Assembly (NCBI GenBank): GCA_015178975.1
Contig: WHVD01000074.1
Location: 62,001 to 126,000, forward strand
Direction of reading: 5' to 3'
Length of the DNA stretch: 64,000 nucleotides
Origin: Hysterangium stoloniferum
Taxonomy: Eukaryota; Basidiomycota; Agaricomycetes; Hysterangiales; Hysterangiaceae
This document shows, piece after piece, positions 21,004 to 33,079 of this stretch. The translations under genes and the position numbers were made by a program. Position 1 is the stretch's first letter. Every line of letters begins with the position of its first letter. The notes beneath the pieces are model-generated. The model did not search any database. It was not told the DNA's origin and saw only the letters and a program-made list of their open reading frames with translations.

Positions 21004-22478
21004 ATGCTGAATAACACTTTCAGATTCGTCGTGATCCAAAATCCGCCACCCGAAGCACTCATGCTCTTCTCCTCTATCCGGAGTTCCTTTGAATTTATTA
21101 ATGTCTTCAAGATCATTAAGCGTACTTTTCGCTACTATTCACTGCATTCCAACGATCTAAAAATTTCTACTTTAGTTGAAGAGTAAGTTCATTTTCACTT
21201 TTCAGTCGTGTTAATAGTCATCAACTCTAAATTCACCCGCAGAGCTAAAGAACTCCCGCCATGCCCATATTTACCGGGCTGTAAACTTGACATTGATTTT
21301 TATCCTGTTCGGAACCAGGCATTCTCACAACCTATCCGGCTCAAAGTCGAGATCTCTCACCCGTACACGCCATTTACAAACAGCCAGGCCCTAAAGGCCC
21401 GTGTCATATCTTCACACCCAGAGATTAATATAAAACAAGACTCAGTTTTATGCCTGAAGCTCTTTGATCGTCGCTTCGTGGAACGAACCCTCATAAAGTG
21501 GTCGCCAAGGAGTGAAATGCAACTACGCCAAAGGGTCATGAAACATTTGTCAAAACATGGACCAACGACCAGCCCGTTTTTCGTCACAAGGGGTATATTG
21601 CGGAGCTCTTCTTCGGAAGATGGCGTGTATTTTCATCCCGACTTCTGCCCACCAACACTTTGGGATCATACACGGCATGCGATCATCTCTTTTAGACCAT
21701 TATGGGAAAGGGAGGTTTATCTTTATGGTACAATGCTATACCAGGCGGAGCTAGAAGCAGCCATCTATTGTCAGTTAGATTCTCTACAGGGCACTAGGAT
21801 TCCCCATCTTTACGGCTTTGTCTCAGTCCGTCTCCCCGAAGGAATCGTTGGGGACGATATCACCTCGTGCGTCCCAGGACTTGCTATCGAGTACATAGAT
21901 GGTACTACATTAGATGGCCTCCATATTGGCCAAAATGTATCCGAGGAAGAAGCGGAGCAAATTTCGCAGAGGATTCTCACGACGTTTCGAGAGATCAGAA
22001 AGTGGCGTGTGAGTCTAGCCCTTCTTAGTGACTGATTTTCATTCACTTGGATTTACAGGTTATGCACTGCGATGTGCGCCGTGCGAACATTCTTGTGCGC
22101 AATTCCGATCTTTCCCCCTTCATTATCGATTTCGGGTCAGCCTATCATAAAAAGAGCGAAACCGAGGAAGAATGGGCCATCCTTGCTGCCGGAGTACATG
22201 ACATTAAAGACGCAAGAGACCGGTTAGAAATGCAAGGCCTGCATCTTCCTAGTCCCCTCGTCACTGAACCGGACGCCTCTAGCAACGGTTTCAGAGTAAT
22301 GAACAAACAAATAGAAAGCTCATCAGAAACCTGGCGAAAGAAATATGTGGAACCACTCGAAACCCCTGTACCCAGTTTCGAAATACGGAAAGATAGTTGT
22401 GGCCGTGAGTACGAATGGGAGTATCCTCGCTGGAGAATAAAAGAGGGAGTAAATACCTATAACTTTACAGATTTTTGA
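21004..22478 (+). CDS. Protein kinase-like protein, three exons
   Basis: Exons 21004-21182, 21243-22008 and 22059-22478, with introns of 60 bp (GTAAG...GCAG) and 50 bp (GTGAG...ACAG), join in frame to 454 codons. The N-terminal ~60 residues are not recognised. The kinase-like fold follows: a beta-3 type lysine in LCLKLFD, a helix-C like YQAELEAAIY, a hinge region GLAIEYIDG, a catalytic loop HCDVRRANIL (the HxD and Asn positions present) and the metal-binding IDFGSA. No clear glycine-rich loop is visible. It resembles the small, divergent fungal protein kinase-like families that are expanded in mushrooms; the substrate is unknown. All key residues and splice sites are intact, codon use keeps CpG, and it stands alone between repeats. 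The start is the first ATG of the open exon and is less certain than the splice sites. Confidence 0.8.
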
Positions 22479-22599
22479 TATTAATATCCTAAAGCGATTC
22501 TTTGGAAATGATATAGTCAGAGTAATTATCCGTAGCGACAGGCCTGTAAGCGGGTGAAGCCGTCCATACGTAATCTTCGAGCTATCTTCTAGTTGAGTT

Positions 22600-23842
22600 T
22601 TTTAGGGATTTGGTAGTTGTTTTAACATGCAGATGGGCAGTGGTGAAGTAGAACTTGTCCCATAGATATGCAGGCAAACCTGTGCATGGTTCTTGCTTCT
22701 GCCATCAAGGTGTGGTGTACTCTTTCCACATGCCTGATATGTACTGATGTGTAGGGAAAAGTGATAGATTGGTGGCCTGTACCTCACAAGGATAGCCAAT
22801 TTGTCATTTTATGGCTTTTAAGTTCCCCACTATCCATTCTATGTATATGTTCCGACTTTTAATCCAGTCTCAACTTCTCAAGCACATTCCCAAATTTGAA
22901 GTTGGGTAAAGGCATCACCTTTTAGTCTAAGTATGATTGTTCAAGTAAAACTAGAGTGGTTGTCTACTTTATTCATAGCATAGCTGAATCCACCACATGA
23001 AGTGACATGATTAGGTCCTGATAAATATATGCACACTTTTTCCAACTTTCTCATTGCTCTATGGCCCACTCCCTCCTCCTGCTCCTTTGGAACAGGTGTT
23101 TTACTCTGTTTCCCGAGAATGCAGGAGTCACATTTAGAAAAGGTTATGGAAGAGGTTAGTGTTGCACCTTTGAGGAGATGACTGTTGAACATATCATGAA
23201 TAGGTTGATAATTTGCCAGTTTCAATTGTGGGTGTGCAATGTGTGATGAGAATATATTCAGCCTAGGCCAAATAGATATATGTATAAGGCGTAAGATTCC
23301 TTTGTGGAAGTGAGTTTCCACAAGTGATAGTTGATAGTTGTACCAGATGACTTGGTACTAAGCTAACAGGACACATCATTGAAATGTACAATAAATGTTT
23401 GAATCCTTTGTAAGGCATTGGATTGAGATTAATCATACCATGACATCTGGAATATAAAGAAAATTTTGTGAAATTAAATATGTTCCCTGGCCTATGCAAA
23501 GTTGTATATCCCTGATGCCTATGGCCCACACAGATGAGCCACCAATCCCTGCGACAGAGCAAGGAGTAACAGCTTTTTAAGGTCATGAAGTTGGTATGAT
23601 CAGGGGAAACATGCACAGAAGCATTGCAGTCCATGCAGAATGGATGCAAATCAGTGGGGATGGGTGTATGGCTCAATTGAGAAATTGGAGTGATATTGGA
23701 GGTATGAATTGTTGTCATGGTAGATAGGGCACTGTATTTGGACCAAGCTATATTCATTATCAACTCCTGACACAGATCAAATTTTCTCCACAGTTGTCAA
23801 AGTATAATCAAATTTCATCAACTATGTCAAATATAGAATACC
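22600..23842 (-). pseudogene. Copia pol remnant (protease to integrase)
   Basis: Minus-strand translations show a copia-type protease relic (MDCNASVHVSPDHTNF, with the catalytic Asp changed, and LLYISMMCPVSLVPSH) followed by a GAG-pre-integrase region (HPQLKLANYQPIHDM, then CDSCILGKQSKTPVPK) and the start of the integrase core. Stops and frameshifts interrupt it throughout. It reads away from the LTR at 23843-24240, consistent with one decayed element. Confidence 0.75.
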
Positions 23843-24240
23843 TCATTTGATGAAGTGTGAGGCAAAAGAAAGGCACAAGGAGCTCACAAAAGATATTCTG
23901 AAGCTATCACACCAGGTTATTATTATTAGTAGAAATATAGAATCAAGGAATTTGAATTCATGATACAATGAATAGGGAAATGGACTATGGTATAGATTTT
24001 CTGACTGCCTTCCCTTGCTCCTTTCATTGCCCTTTTATACTTTTCAATGTTAATCAATGACTATGTACATATAATATGACATAAGAATGAAATCATTAAT
24101 GATGTCAAACTGAGACAAGTCAAAAGAAAGAAAGTCAAAAATTGAGTTGAATATACTTGAAAGAAAGTTGAGTTGAAGTGTTAAAGTTGAGTCAAAGAAT
24201 GATCAGAAATGATCTTGTACATGTTGTGATGGTTGTGACA
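23843..24240 (-). repeat. Copia LTR, inverted copy
   Basis: Inverse match to the LTR at 1068-1480, ending GGTTGTGACA at 24240. It lies at the 5' side of the minus-strand copia pol remnant and is therefore probably its 5' LTR. The left boundary is approximate. Confidence 0.6.
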
Positions 24241-24301
24241 GTATTCCCCTTGTGTGACTCAGCCAATGAGGTCAGAGTTTGAAAAAAAAAAACTTCATCA
24301 T

Positions 24302-24838
24302 TGTTACAATCTGTTCCTGGATATTTTGATATTTTGATATAATCTTCCATTCTCTGATATTCCAATATTCTAATGTATCCTTCATCTCTGGAAACTAGCT
24401 AACCTCTGTACATACCAAACTTCACCCTTGTTCCATATTTGGTAACTTGTCCTTTGACAAATATTCATTCATTTGTTTATTATGTTCCTGATTCAGAACT
24501 TCTATCCTAATCCATTCTTATTGTGATCTCAATCCATAGTACAATAGCCAGAAAATCTAGATTAGTTTCTGCACATTTGTACTTACACCTTAGATTTGAT
24601 ATCAACTTAGTTAGTTTATTCCTCTTCTCTTTCTGTACACTTGATATTCAGAACTCTTTGGAACTCTGAATATCCATAAATAAGCTCTCTGATACTTATC
24701 AGTCCTCTGAAATTAAGAACATCTGAGTGTTTTCATAGTGGTGCAGCATATAAGCTGGAGCCAAGTCCTGACCCTACCCAGAAGTATCCAAGTTCCTGGT
24801 TTTTTCTCAATAGTTCTGGAATAAGTCCCAATTTAACA
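24302..24838 (+). repeat. Second-family Ty3 5' LTR
   Basis: 537 bp, TGTTACAATCTG...CAATTTAACA. Its 3' part matches the inverse of 14518-14795, including the CAGCATATAAGCTGGAGCC variant of the shared motif near 24746. It is followed directly by a gag remnant in the same orientation. Confidence 0.7.
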
Positions 24839-25440
24839 GTGCAATCAGATCCCACAACTACAACTCACTCATCATAGGTTCCAAATGTAAAGCTACTGAA
24901 GGACCATCTCAACTTCAATCCCCTTTACATCTCTATACCACTGAGCCTGACACTCCAGCTCAACCCATAGCATCAGGTCCTGAAATTTATTTCATTGAAG
25001 TTTCTGAGGTTCCTGAGGATCCCAAGGATGATGGGGAAAACCCAGATTCTCCCATAAAACCACCAGAACAACCTACCAAAGATTTGACCATACTACTCTT
25101 CAAATTGTTCAGAAATTTCTCAGAATATCTGAAAGCAGCCAACAACAACCTCAAAGACAGAGAACCACCTTGCACAAATGTCAAGGAACCTGAACCATTT
25201 TCTGGCAAGGATCTAAAGAAATTGAAGAATTTCCTCATTCAATGCTGTTTTAGTTTCTGTGACAGACCTTCCACATTCAAAACTGACAGCCAAAAAGTCA
25301 ACTTTGTTCTTTCTTATCTGCAAGATTGGTTTGAACTTGGACTCTCCAGATTATCCAACAAGTCACCAACTTGGCTTGATGATTGGGACACATTTGTTGA
25401 AGAACTGGAAACTATGTAACTTTGGACCTTACATATCCAT
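24839..25440 (+). pseudogene. Ty3 gag remnant
   Basis: The frame at about 25084-25419 (NVKEPEPFSGKDLKKLKNFL, then DRPSTFKTDSQKVNFVLSYL and WDTFVEELE) aligns with the capsid region of the full-length chromovirus gag. The frame breaks near 25420, where the reading frame of the expected FGPYDLTGE continuation is lost, and sequence similarity ends. Confidence 0.8.
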
Positions 25441-25614
25441 TGTTCATAAAAATGTATATAAATTGTACATCTATCATAGCTACACCTCAGTCTGTTATAC
25501 TATACTATGAGACTGAGGTGAGCTATCTTGCACTATATCTTCTAACCTATTATTGATCACATACATATGTATCAGATATATATTAGGGTTACCTTTCAAC
25601 AGGTTATGGAACCC
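25441..25614 (+). repeat. Putative copia LTR end and primer binding site
   Basis: A TGTTCATAAA...CTTTCAACA unit (25441-25601) is followed at 25602 by GGTTATGGAACCC. The sequence GGTTATGG directly after an LTR is the primer site type used by Drosophila copia, which pairs with an internal half of initiator Met tRNA. The left LTR boundary is uncertain. Confidence 0.45.
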
Positions 25615-25618
25615 ACCT

Positions 25619-26400
25619 TGTTAAGGGTGCATACACGGAGGGTTTCCAGAGAAACCTGGTAGGACTTGGCTTCAGCTTATAGGCTGCACCCTCCCGAGAT
25701 CATGTTGTCCAAGCGGGCGGATGGGAATCCTGGGGAGTCTGGGTGGAGTTTGTGGGTTGAGGGGTCATGGGTTGAGAGGTCATGGGTCAAGAGGTCATGG
25801 GTCAAGAGGTCGGGGAGTCGAGATAGAAAAGTTGGAGGTTGAGTGATAGATGCATCGGAGCCTGTGGGCTCCAACTAGTGAGAGCGGTGTAATTCAAAGA
25901 GGAGTTTAGAGCAGAAAATGTACTAGATTACTGGAGAGAATCTAAGCTGATTTTCTGACTGGATTGTATGTACAACATCTGCCAGACTATATAGACTGTG
26001 GAATGAATAACATACTAAATCCAGTAATAATGAAAACAAAACTAACAAACATAAAACAAGATAAGTAAACACCAAACTTGGTGTTAGGAATGGGACAGAA
26101 TGGAGCAGAGTCCAAATTGTGACAGGTCATTGACTATAACGGGAATGGGGCTCAGTTAGAGGGATGATGGGTTTTCTGAGCAGGGTCCAGTGACTGATGT
26201 GTGGGACAGAGTCAGACATAGACAGGGACGGAGTCCAGCGGGTATTCTGGTGACTGATACATGAAGTAACAAAGTCAAGTGTGGACAAGTCTGACGTACA
26301 GAGTCTGGCGGGAATTCCGGTAAACTGACAATTGGTGTGTATAGGGCGTGGGTGTGTATAAGTTAGTGCCCAGAGTCCGGCGGGAATTCCGGTCGTAACA
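25619..26400 (-). mobile_element. Solo chromovirus LTR
   Basis: 782 bp, TGTTAAGGGTGCA...CCGGTCGTAACA, with a perfect 5-bp duplication CACCT (25614-25618 and 26401-26405). It separates the copia primer site from the copia gag start at 26465. CpGs are partly decayed. Confidence 0.9.
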
Positions 26401-26464
26401 CACCTCATCTGTATAAGCCTAGTATACATTGCAACTACTTAGACTGTGACCCTTTATACACATC

Positions 26465-27949
26465 ATGGCCACTTCCATGACAGCTTCTGTGGATGACATT
26501 GTGCCTTCTATCACCACTCTCCAAACCAACCTCATCTACTCTGGCCCTAAACTAGACAAAATTCAATCTAACTATCAGCCATGGCTTCATACTGCCACAT
26601 TATTTCTAACATTAACTGGCTTCTATGGCTATGTCAAGGGTACAATTCCTCAGCCATGACCTGAACACCCTCATGCTCAGGCCAATTGGCAAGGCAACAG
26701 TTTCCTCACAGTGGCCCTCATTACTTCCACCATTGAGCTGGCAGAATGGGAGTATATTGACCTGGACCTTGGAATGAAGATTTGCTGGGATGCTCTACTA
26801 ATCTGCCACAAAAGCAGAGTGCCCATCTGTCAAGTTCAACTGCTCCAAACTGCACTCCTTACCAATTTTCACACAGTGCCTTGCTGCCCATGACAGCCAA
26901 AACAATTTGCATCACAGTTGACTGTGCCTTTGACATGGGTGACATTTCATGGGACCTGTTCAAGTGAATCGCCCTCCTTAATGCTTTGGGCACTGAATTT
27001 CAACACTTATGCTCCATTATTACCCATGACATTTTCCAGTCCACAAAAACTCAACCATTTATGTCCACTCAGTTGCACTCATACTTAGACAGTGAGCAAG
27101 CCCTGATGAATTCTGACACTACCAAGTGTTCCACAAATATGACCTCCATTGCTCTAACTATTACCTCTAAATCTACCAGCCCTCTTGTGGCTCTAATTGC
27201 AAAAAACACTGCCACACCACTGAATACTGTATTGCACCAGGGGGTGGGCTGGCAGGTAAGCAATTGAGGAGTTAAGCTTACTCGACAATGAGATAAATCA
27301 GCCAAGCAATTGAAAGCTCCTACTTCTGTCCCTACTGTCATCCCCATTGTTAAACCAAAGATCCCTGTCCATGTGCAGGGGGCTGATGGTCACCTCTACA
27401 TAGTACAAATGGACCCTTTTGAGCTATCTACTGCAGATCCCATAACAATGAATTTTGCTGGTGTTGCATCACCATCTCCCAATGTGCCATGGCTTCCTCT
27501 TGCTCTGGAGAAGGTTGAGTATGATGTCTGACTTGTACTTGAGGAGGAGTTAAAACTACAATTGATTGGAACAGGCGCAGTCAACCATCTCCTACTGCCT
27601 TAAGTACATCTACTGTCCAACCATTATTGCAAACAAAGTGCACCATGGTATCCACTGAAACTCACCCCTTTTGCCTTGATACTGGTGCCACCATACACAT
27701 CTCACCAGAATGAGCAGATTTTCTCACCTTAAGGTCTGTTAACCCCTGTTATGTGAAAGGACTGGGGTCCTCTTCCATTTGGGCAAGTGGTATTGAAGAT
27801 ATCAAAATATGTATAGGACAGGGAACTCATATCACTCTTCAAAATGTGCTTTATATCCCTGATGTGGTTGTATGCCTAATCTCCATTTGATGCCTTACAA
27901 AGGATTCCAACATTGTCACACATTTTGATGACCAGCCTTGCTGGCTTAG
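26465..27949 (+). pseudogene. Copia gag-protease remnant
   Basis: It begins MATSMTASVDDIVPSI and continues through a UBN2/gag-like region (YQPWLHTATLFLTLTGFYGYVKGT) in several frames. Near 27655 lies an aspartic protease with the intact motif FCLDTGATIHISPE, followed by LQNVLYIPDVV. The integrase and reverse transcriptase are missing: the sequence runs into the LTR that starts at 27950. Stops and frameshifts exclude function. Confidence 0.8.
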
Positions 27950-29095
27950 TGTGAGAGTTATCCTAAAATATGTATATCTCGGAATATATTTTACTTCCAT
28001 GCTTTTTCCTTTATTTCTACTACTACATCTCCCATTTGGTAGTATTTATATTACTTTGATGATCTATGTACATCTGTGGGTACATAGAAACTGGTGGGTA
28101 TGCACACCATAGTTTTATGTATGTACATTAGCATGTATAGTTAGAACTTAGACTCTTTTACCCTGTAATCATGACTTGCACAGACACCCCTTTAGTGTCC
28201 TGTAAGTCATGACTGGGGTATTGTCTTGACCATCTTGAATGACTTTCAACCCAAACTTGCAACAACTATCTAGCTTCATACTGAATAGTCGAAGCTTGAA
28301 CTATGACCAGCTCCAACTTGCATTTCACATTACTTGTGTCATCCTCCTGTTAAGGAGTGTGCGTGGAGCTTATCTCAGAGGGTTTCTGGAGAAACCCATG
28401 GGAAAGCTGGTAGGAATTGGCTTCAGCTTATAGGTTGAGCCCTCGTGAGATCATGGTGTCCAATGTCAGACAGGTGAATGGGAATCCCGGGGAGTCTGGG
28501 AGTAGTTGGTGGGTCGAGAGGTCAGAGGGTCATTTGCAGGAATCCCACGGAGGTTGAGGGGTCGGGTGGGTGATGGGTTGGAGGTCAAGCAATAGATAGG
28601 TCAGAGCCCATGGGCTCCAATGAGGTAATTAGCAGCGTGTTTCAAAGAGAGGGATAGAGCAGAAAATGTACTGAGATTACTGGGGGAATCTAAGCTGATT
28701 TTCTGACTGGATTGTATGTACAACATCTGCCAGACAATATCAACTGTGGAATGTATGTTATACCAAATCCAGTAATAATGAAATCCAAACTAGTAATCAT
28801 GAAACGAGATAAGTAAATACCAAATTAGATGTTAGGAGCAGAATGGAACAGGGGTAGAGTCCAAAACGTAACAGGTCATTAGACCATAATGGGAATGGGG
28901 TGGGAGCGGAGTCTGAAATGTGACAGGTCATTAGACCATAACAGAAATGGGGCTCAGTTAGAGAGCTGACAGGTTTTCAAGAGTGGGGTCCAGTTGACTG
29001 ATGCATGGGTGTGAAGAATGGTGGAAGTTCTAACCATTCTATATATGAAGAATATTGACCGTTTAGGTACGACACGTAGATGTATTGACTACTTA

Positions 29096-30694
29096 CAGTA
29101 GGCAACAAAACCCTTACAATGTTTTGTACTTTTTGAAAGACATGGCTATTCCTCCAGAAATAAATTCTGTAAAATGCCGAAAATATTATGTAATATACTT
29201 CAACATCATACCTTCCAGAAATGCACAGCCACAAGGCACCACATCCTTATTTGGTAAGTCCACATCACACACAAACCAATAGCTCAGTGTAAGGGTTTTG
29301 TTGCACACATTTTTAAAGTTCAAAATAGGTCCTAGTCACATGACTTTGTTTATAAAGTTCAACAAAGTCATGTGACCACTCTTCCTCAATGTATATAAGA
29401 TAAAAGCAACCAGTTGGAATCCCACAATCACCCTACTCACAATGAAAAAGCTCTCCTCCAGCCAAATCCAACATGTTCTTACTCTACTTGACTCTGGCAT
29501 TTCTGGAGCTCAAATATGTTACCAAACTCATCTCAGCAGTGCCACCATCAGTCGTATTTGCTCTGAGCTTGCCCTGACCTCCCCAAATGCTCTGGTGGCC
29601 ATCCTACAAAGCTTACCACAGCCAATGTTGCCTATGCTAGAAGAATAATTTGCATGGGGAAGGTTGATAATGCCACACAGGCAACCAAGAAACTTATAGA
29701 CATCATCAACACTCCTATGACTTCACAAACAGTGCGTCACCACCTCAAAACTATAGGCATGAGGACTGTGGTAAAGAGAAAAAGGCCACTTCTCAAACCT
29801 CATCATCGGAAATCTCGATTGGAGTTTGCAGAAAGGCATTTGGAATGGACCCTGGAGGACTGGAAGAGGGTCATATGGTCTGATGACACTAAGATTAATA
29901 GGCTGGGATCAGATGGAAGGAAATATGTGTGGAAAAATGTGGGTGAGGGGTTAAATGATAGGTTAGTAGAGGGAACAGTCAGGTTTGGAGGAGGAAACCT
30001 GATGATGTGGGAATGTGTGGGCTGGGATGGGGTTGGGTTTGCAACCAAAATTGATGGGAGGATGGATGCTGAGCTTTATGTGGAGATCCTGGATGATGAA
30101 CTCCAGCAAACCCTTAAATATCACAACAAAACAGTGGCTAACATTGTGTTTCAACAAGACAATGACCTCAAACACACCAACAAAAGGCCCAGAAATGGTT
30201 CACTCACCATGATGTTACAGTCCTCAAGTGGCCTGCACAATCTCCTGACATGAATCCTATTGAACATCTGTGGAATCATGTCAAAAAGAAGCTGGGGCAG
30301 TATGAACAGCCTGCAAATAGTATTCATGAACTGTGGGAGAGGGTGCAGAAGGTGTGGGAAGAGATTCCAAAGGAGGAGTGTCAGAAGCTTATTGAGAGTA
30401 TGCCTAGAAGACTTGCAGCAGTGATTAGAGCAAAGGGGGGCCATACTAAATACTAATTTCTTGTAATAATAGTCTCAAAATAGTGTGCAACAAAACCCTT
30501 ACAATGAACTATTGGTTTGTATGTGATGTGGACTTACCAAATAAGGACATGGTGCCTTGTGGCTGTGCATTTCTGGAAGATATGATTTGAAGTATATTAC
30601 ATAATACTTTCAGCAATTTACAGAATTTATTTCTGGAGGAATAGCCATGTCTTTCAAAAAGTACAAAACATTGTAAGGGTTTTGTTGCCTACTG
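29096..30694 (+). mobile_element. Tc1/mariner element A
   Basis: 1599 bp between TA dinucleotides (29094-29095 and 30695-30696), with long terminal inverted repeats of about 213 bp (29096-29308 and 30483-30694) that start CAGTAGGCAACAAAACCC. Each TIR is bounded on its inner side by an inverted copy of the outer site GCAACAAAACCCTTACA. Confidence 0.92.
29442..30456 (+). pseudogene. Tc1-like DDE transposase, two frameshifts
   Basis: The N-terminus MKKLSSSQIQHVLTLL is a helix-turn-helix paired-like DNA-binding region. The catalytic core shows IWSDDTKINR (first Asp), VFQQDNDLKHT (second Asp) and NPIEHLWNHVKKKLG (Glu), the DD34E-type arrangement. One frame change lies before 29640 and a one-base deletion near 30185 separates the second Asp from the Glu, so the enzyme is inactive as it stands. 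Otherwise the reading frames are well preserved. Confidence 0.9.
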
Positions 30695-30871
30695 TATGTA
30701 GTTCAATACGATTGAGTGAAGTAGCTATCTAAAGTAGAGTAGAGAGTTAAAACAAATAAAGGGAATCAACTGTTAAGTGCGATTCCGAATGACTGCTCGA
30801 GTGTAGAAAAGAGTAACGAGAGAGTCAAATAGTAGAGTAGCACGGATGTGGTCCACATGGATTGAGATATA

Positions 30872-32452
30872 CAGTGAGGGACAAAACCCTTCCAATGATT
30901 TTTAGTTGTGCAAATATTCTTGAATAACTCAAGAACCACTGTAAATACAGACCTGAAATTTGGTGGTTGGTTAGGTCTATATGTTATCTATATTCCCTTA
31001 AAATATTATGACATAAGCATTAGTATTTCCCACACTATAAATAAAATAATTATAAAATCACATTGGAAGGGTTTTGTCCCTGGTATAAAAAGAATACAAA
31101 TCAAACAATCTAGTACTTGGTATAGCCTCCCTTGGCCTTCAAAACAGCCTCAACCCTTCTAGGCATACTCTCTATCAAATTCTGACAAGTAGAGGTAGGG
31201 ATCTTCTCCCACTCTGTCTGAACCCTCTCCCACAACTCATGGATACTCTTGGGTGCCACCCAGCCTCCTTTTGAGGTAATACCAGAGGTGTTCAATTGGA
31301 TTAAAGTCAGCAGACTGAGGTGGCCATACCATGACCACAAATCCATTGTCTTTAAACCAATTGGTGGCCTTCTTGCTCTTGTGTTTGGGGTCATTGTCTT
31401 TCTGAAAGACCACATCTTCTGTGTTCTTGCCATAATACTCCATGGTTGCTTGAAGTTCATCTTCCAGAATGCTAACATAAAGGTCAACATCCATCCTTCC
31501 ATCAATCTTGGTGGAATATCCTGGTCCTTCCCACACCATACAGCCCCACAACATCAGATTTCCTCCTCCAAACTTGACTGTACCCTCAACCACCCTATCA
31601 CTGAGTGCCTCTCCTGCCCTTTTCCACACCCACTTACTCCCATCTGACCCCAAATGATTGATTTTTGTCTCATATGACCAAACAACCCTCTTCCAATTAT
31701 CTACAGTCCAGCCAGAGCAAAATCCATCCTTGCCTTCCTATACCTCTTAGTGAGTAAAGGCCTTTTTCTCTTACCACAGCCCTCATTCCAGCCTTCTTGA
31801 GTGCTCTATGAACAGTCTTCACTGAAATGGACTCTCCAGTCATCTTTGAAGGATTTTGGTGACCTCAGTGGCATGTTCTGCCTTCTGAGAAGTGATTTGT
31901 TGGATGGAATAATGAATATCTGAGGGAGAAAGCTTGCATGGACAGCCACCAGGTGCTTTGGCAAGTGATGGGCAATGGGTAAAGTGAATTTTGGATATAG
32001 TAGACAGATCTCTGCCAGTGATTGAAGAGATCTGAGAATCAGACTTGCCCTTATTGACCAAAGTGAGAATGTGGCTAATCTGAGCAGGAGTAAGAGCTTT
32101 CATAGTATAGAATGTTGAGTTGCGGGGATGCTGTTGAACTAGAAAGTGAACAGCTATATATATATCTAATTTTGATAGGTCACATGATTAAACAAAGCCT
32201 TATTTGCAGATAATCAATAAGGTTTTGTGCCAATCATGTGACTGGGACAAAACCCTTTTAATGTGATTTTGGTATTATTTTATTTATAGTGTGGGAAATA
32301 CTAATGCTTATATCATAATATTTCAAGGCCATATAGATAACATATAGACCTAACCAACCACCAAATTTCAGGTCTGTATTTACAGTGGTTCTTGAGTTAT
32401 TCAAGAATCTTTGCACAACTAAAAATCATTGGAAGGGTTTTGTCCCTCACTG
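30872..32452 (-). mobile_element. Tc1/mariner element B
   Basis: 1581 bp between TA dinucleotides (30870-30871 and 32453-32454), with TIRs of about 210 bp beginning CAGTGAGGGACAAAACCC. As in element A, an inverted copy of the outer site (GGGACAAAACCCTTCCAATG) closes the inner end of each TIR. The 175 bp between A and B is ordinary LTR sequence of the host copia-like LTR. Confidence 0.92.
31110..32103 (-). pseudogene. Tc1-like DDE transposase of element B, decayed
   Basis: It starts MKALTPAQISHILTLV (helix-turn-helix region). The core has VVFQKDNDPKHKSKKA and FNPIEHLWYYLKRRLGG; the first Asp region lies near 31665. A frameshift near 31250 moves the C-terminus (SIHELWERVQTEWEKIP, then MPRRVEAVLKAKGGYTKY) to another frame, and further stops lie between 31660 and 31840. 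It is clearly related to the transposase of element A but not a recent duplicate. Confidence 0.88.
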
Positions 32453-33079
32453 TAGATGGAGTTTTGACTGGTACAGTTCAAAACTCTGATTGTGTGGATA
32501 GTTAAAGTCCATCTGTGACAGTCGAGATGACACCCCAATCACAACTTACAGGACACTAACTGGGTGTCTGGGTAAGTCGTGGTTGCAGGGTAAAAGGTGT
32601 CTGAGTTCTATTTGGTGCCGAGTGCACCCACAAGTATACACAGAGCTTCGAACTAATGAAATGGTACAATATTCAAAGAATATAAAAGATAGAAAAATAT
32701 GAATAAAATGTGTAAAATATAAATAAAATAATAAGGAGTGTTTTACCACAATGAAACTGTGGTAAAAGCATACTCCTCACAATGGGACAGGGTCAGAGAT
32801 AGACAGGTACAACATGTGTGGGTCCTGGCAGGTATTCTGGTTGTAACACCTCCTTCCCCTTAACTCATCACTTCATTAGCTTACCCTTTAGAATTGTACT
32901 GCAAGATTGATTCTATTCTCCTTTAGTTGTCTTACTTGTCTTACAGATACTACAGTCAACTAAAGCTATTTTACTATCTATATTGTACTTTGATAATCAA
33001 TATATTATCATGTTGTGCCTAGATGGTCAATATTCTTCATACATATATAGAGTGGTCATAACTTCCATGACTCTTTACA

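Larger units (their letters stand above)
29010..32781 (-). mobile_element. Copia-like solo LTR nested in the Ty3 LTR, carrying two Tc1 elements
   Basis: TGTGAAGAATGG...ACTCCTCACA with a perfect 5-bp duplication ATGGG (29005-29009 and 32782-32786). Subtracting the two Tc1/mariner elements and their TA duplications leaves about 586 bp that match the inverse of the 27950-33079 LTR. Confidence 0.88.
28348..32848 (-). mobile_element. Solo chromovirus LTR, itself interrupted
   Basis: It starts TGTTAAGGAGTG and ends GGTTGTAACA, with a perfect 5-bp duplication CCTCC (28343-28347 and 32849-32853). The LTR landmarks (palindrome near 28605, attttctgactgg start region near 28700, shared motif near 28423) lie left of the interruption, and the last ~60 bp lie right of it. 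Confidence 0.9.
27950..33079 (+). repeat. Copia-like LTR split by a Ty3 solo LTR
   Basis: Left part 27950-28347 (TGTGAGAGTT...) and right part 32849-33079 (...CTCTTTACA) match, inverted, the two ends of the LTR at 29010-32781. Removing the insertion restores one LTR of roughly 620 bp. No 5-bp duplication was found around the outer ends, so this may be one LTR of a larger eroded element. Confidence 0.7.
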
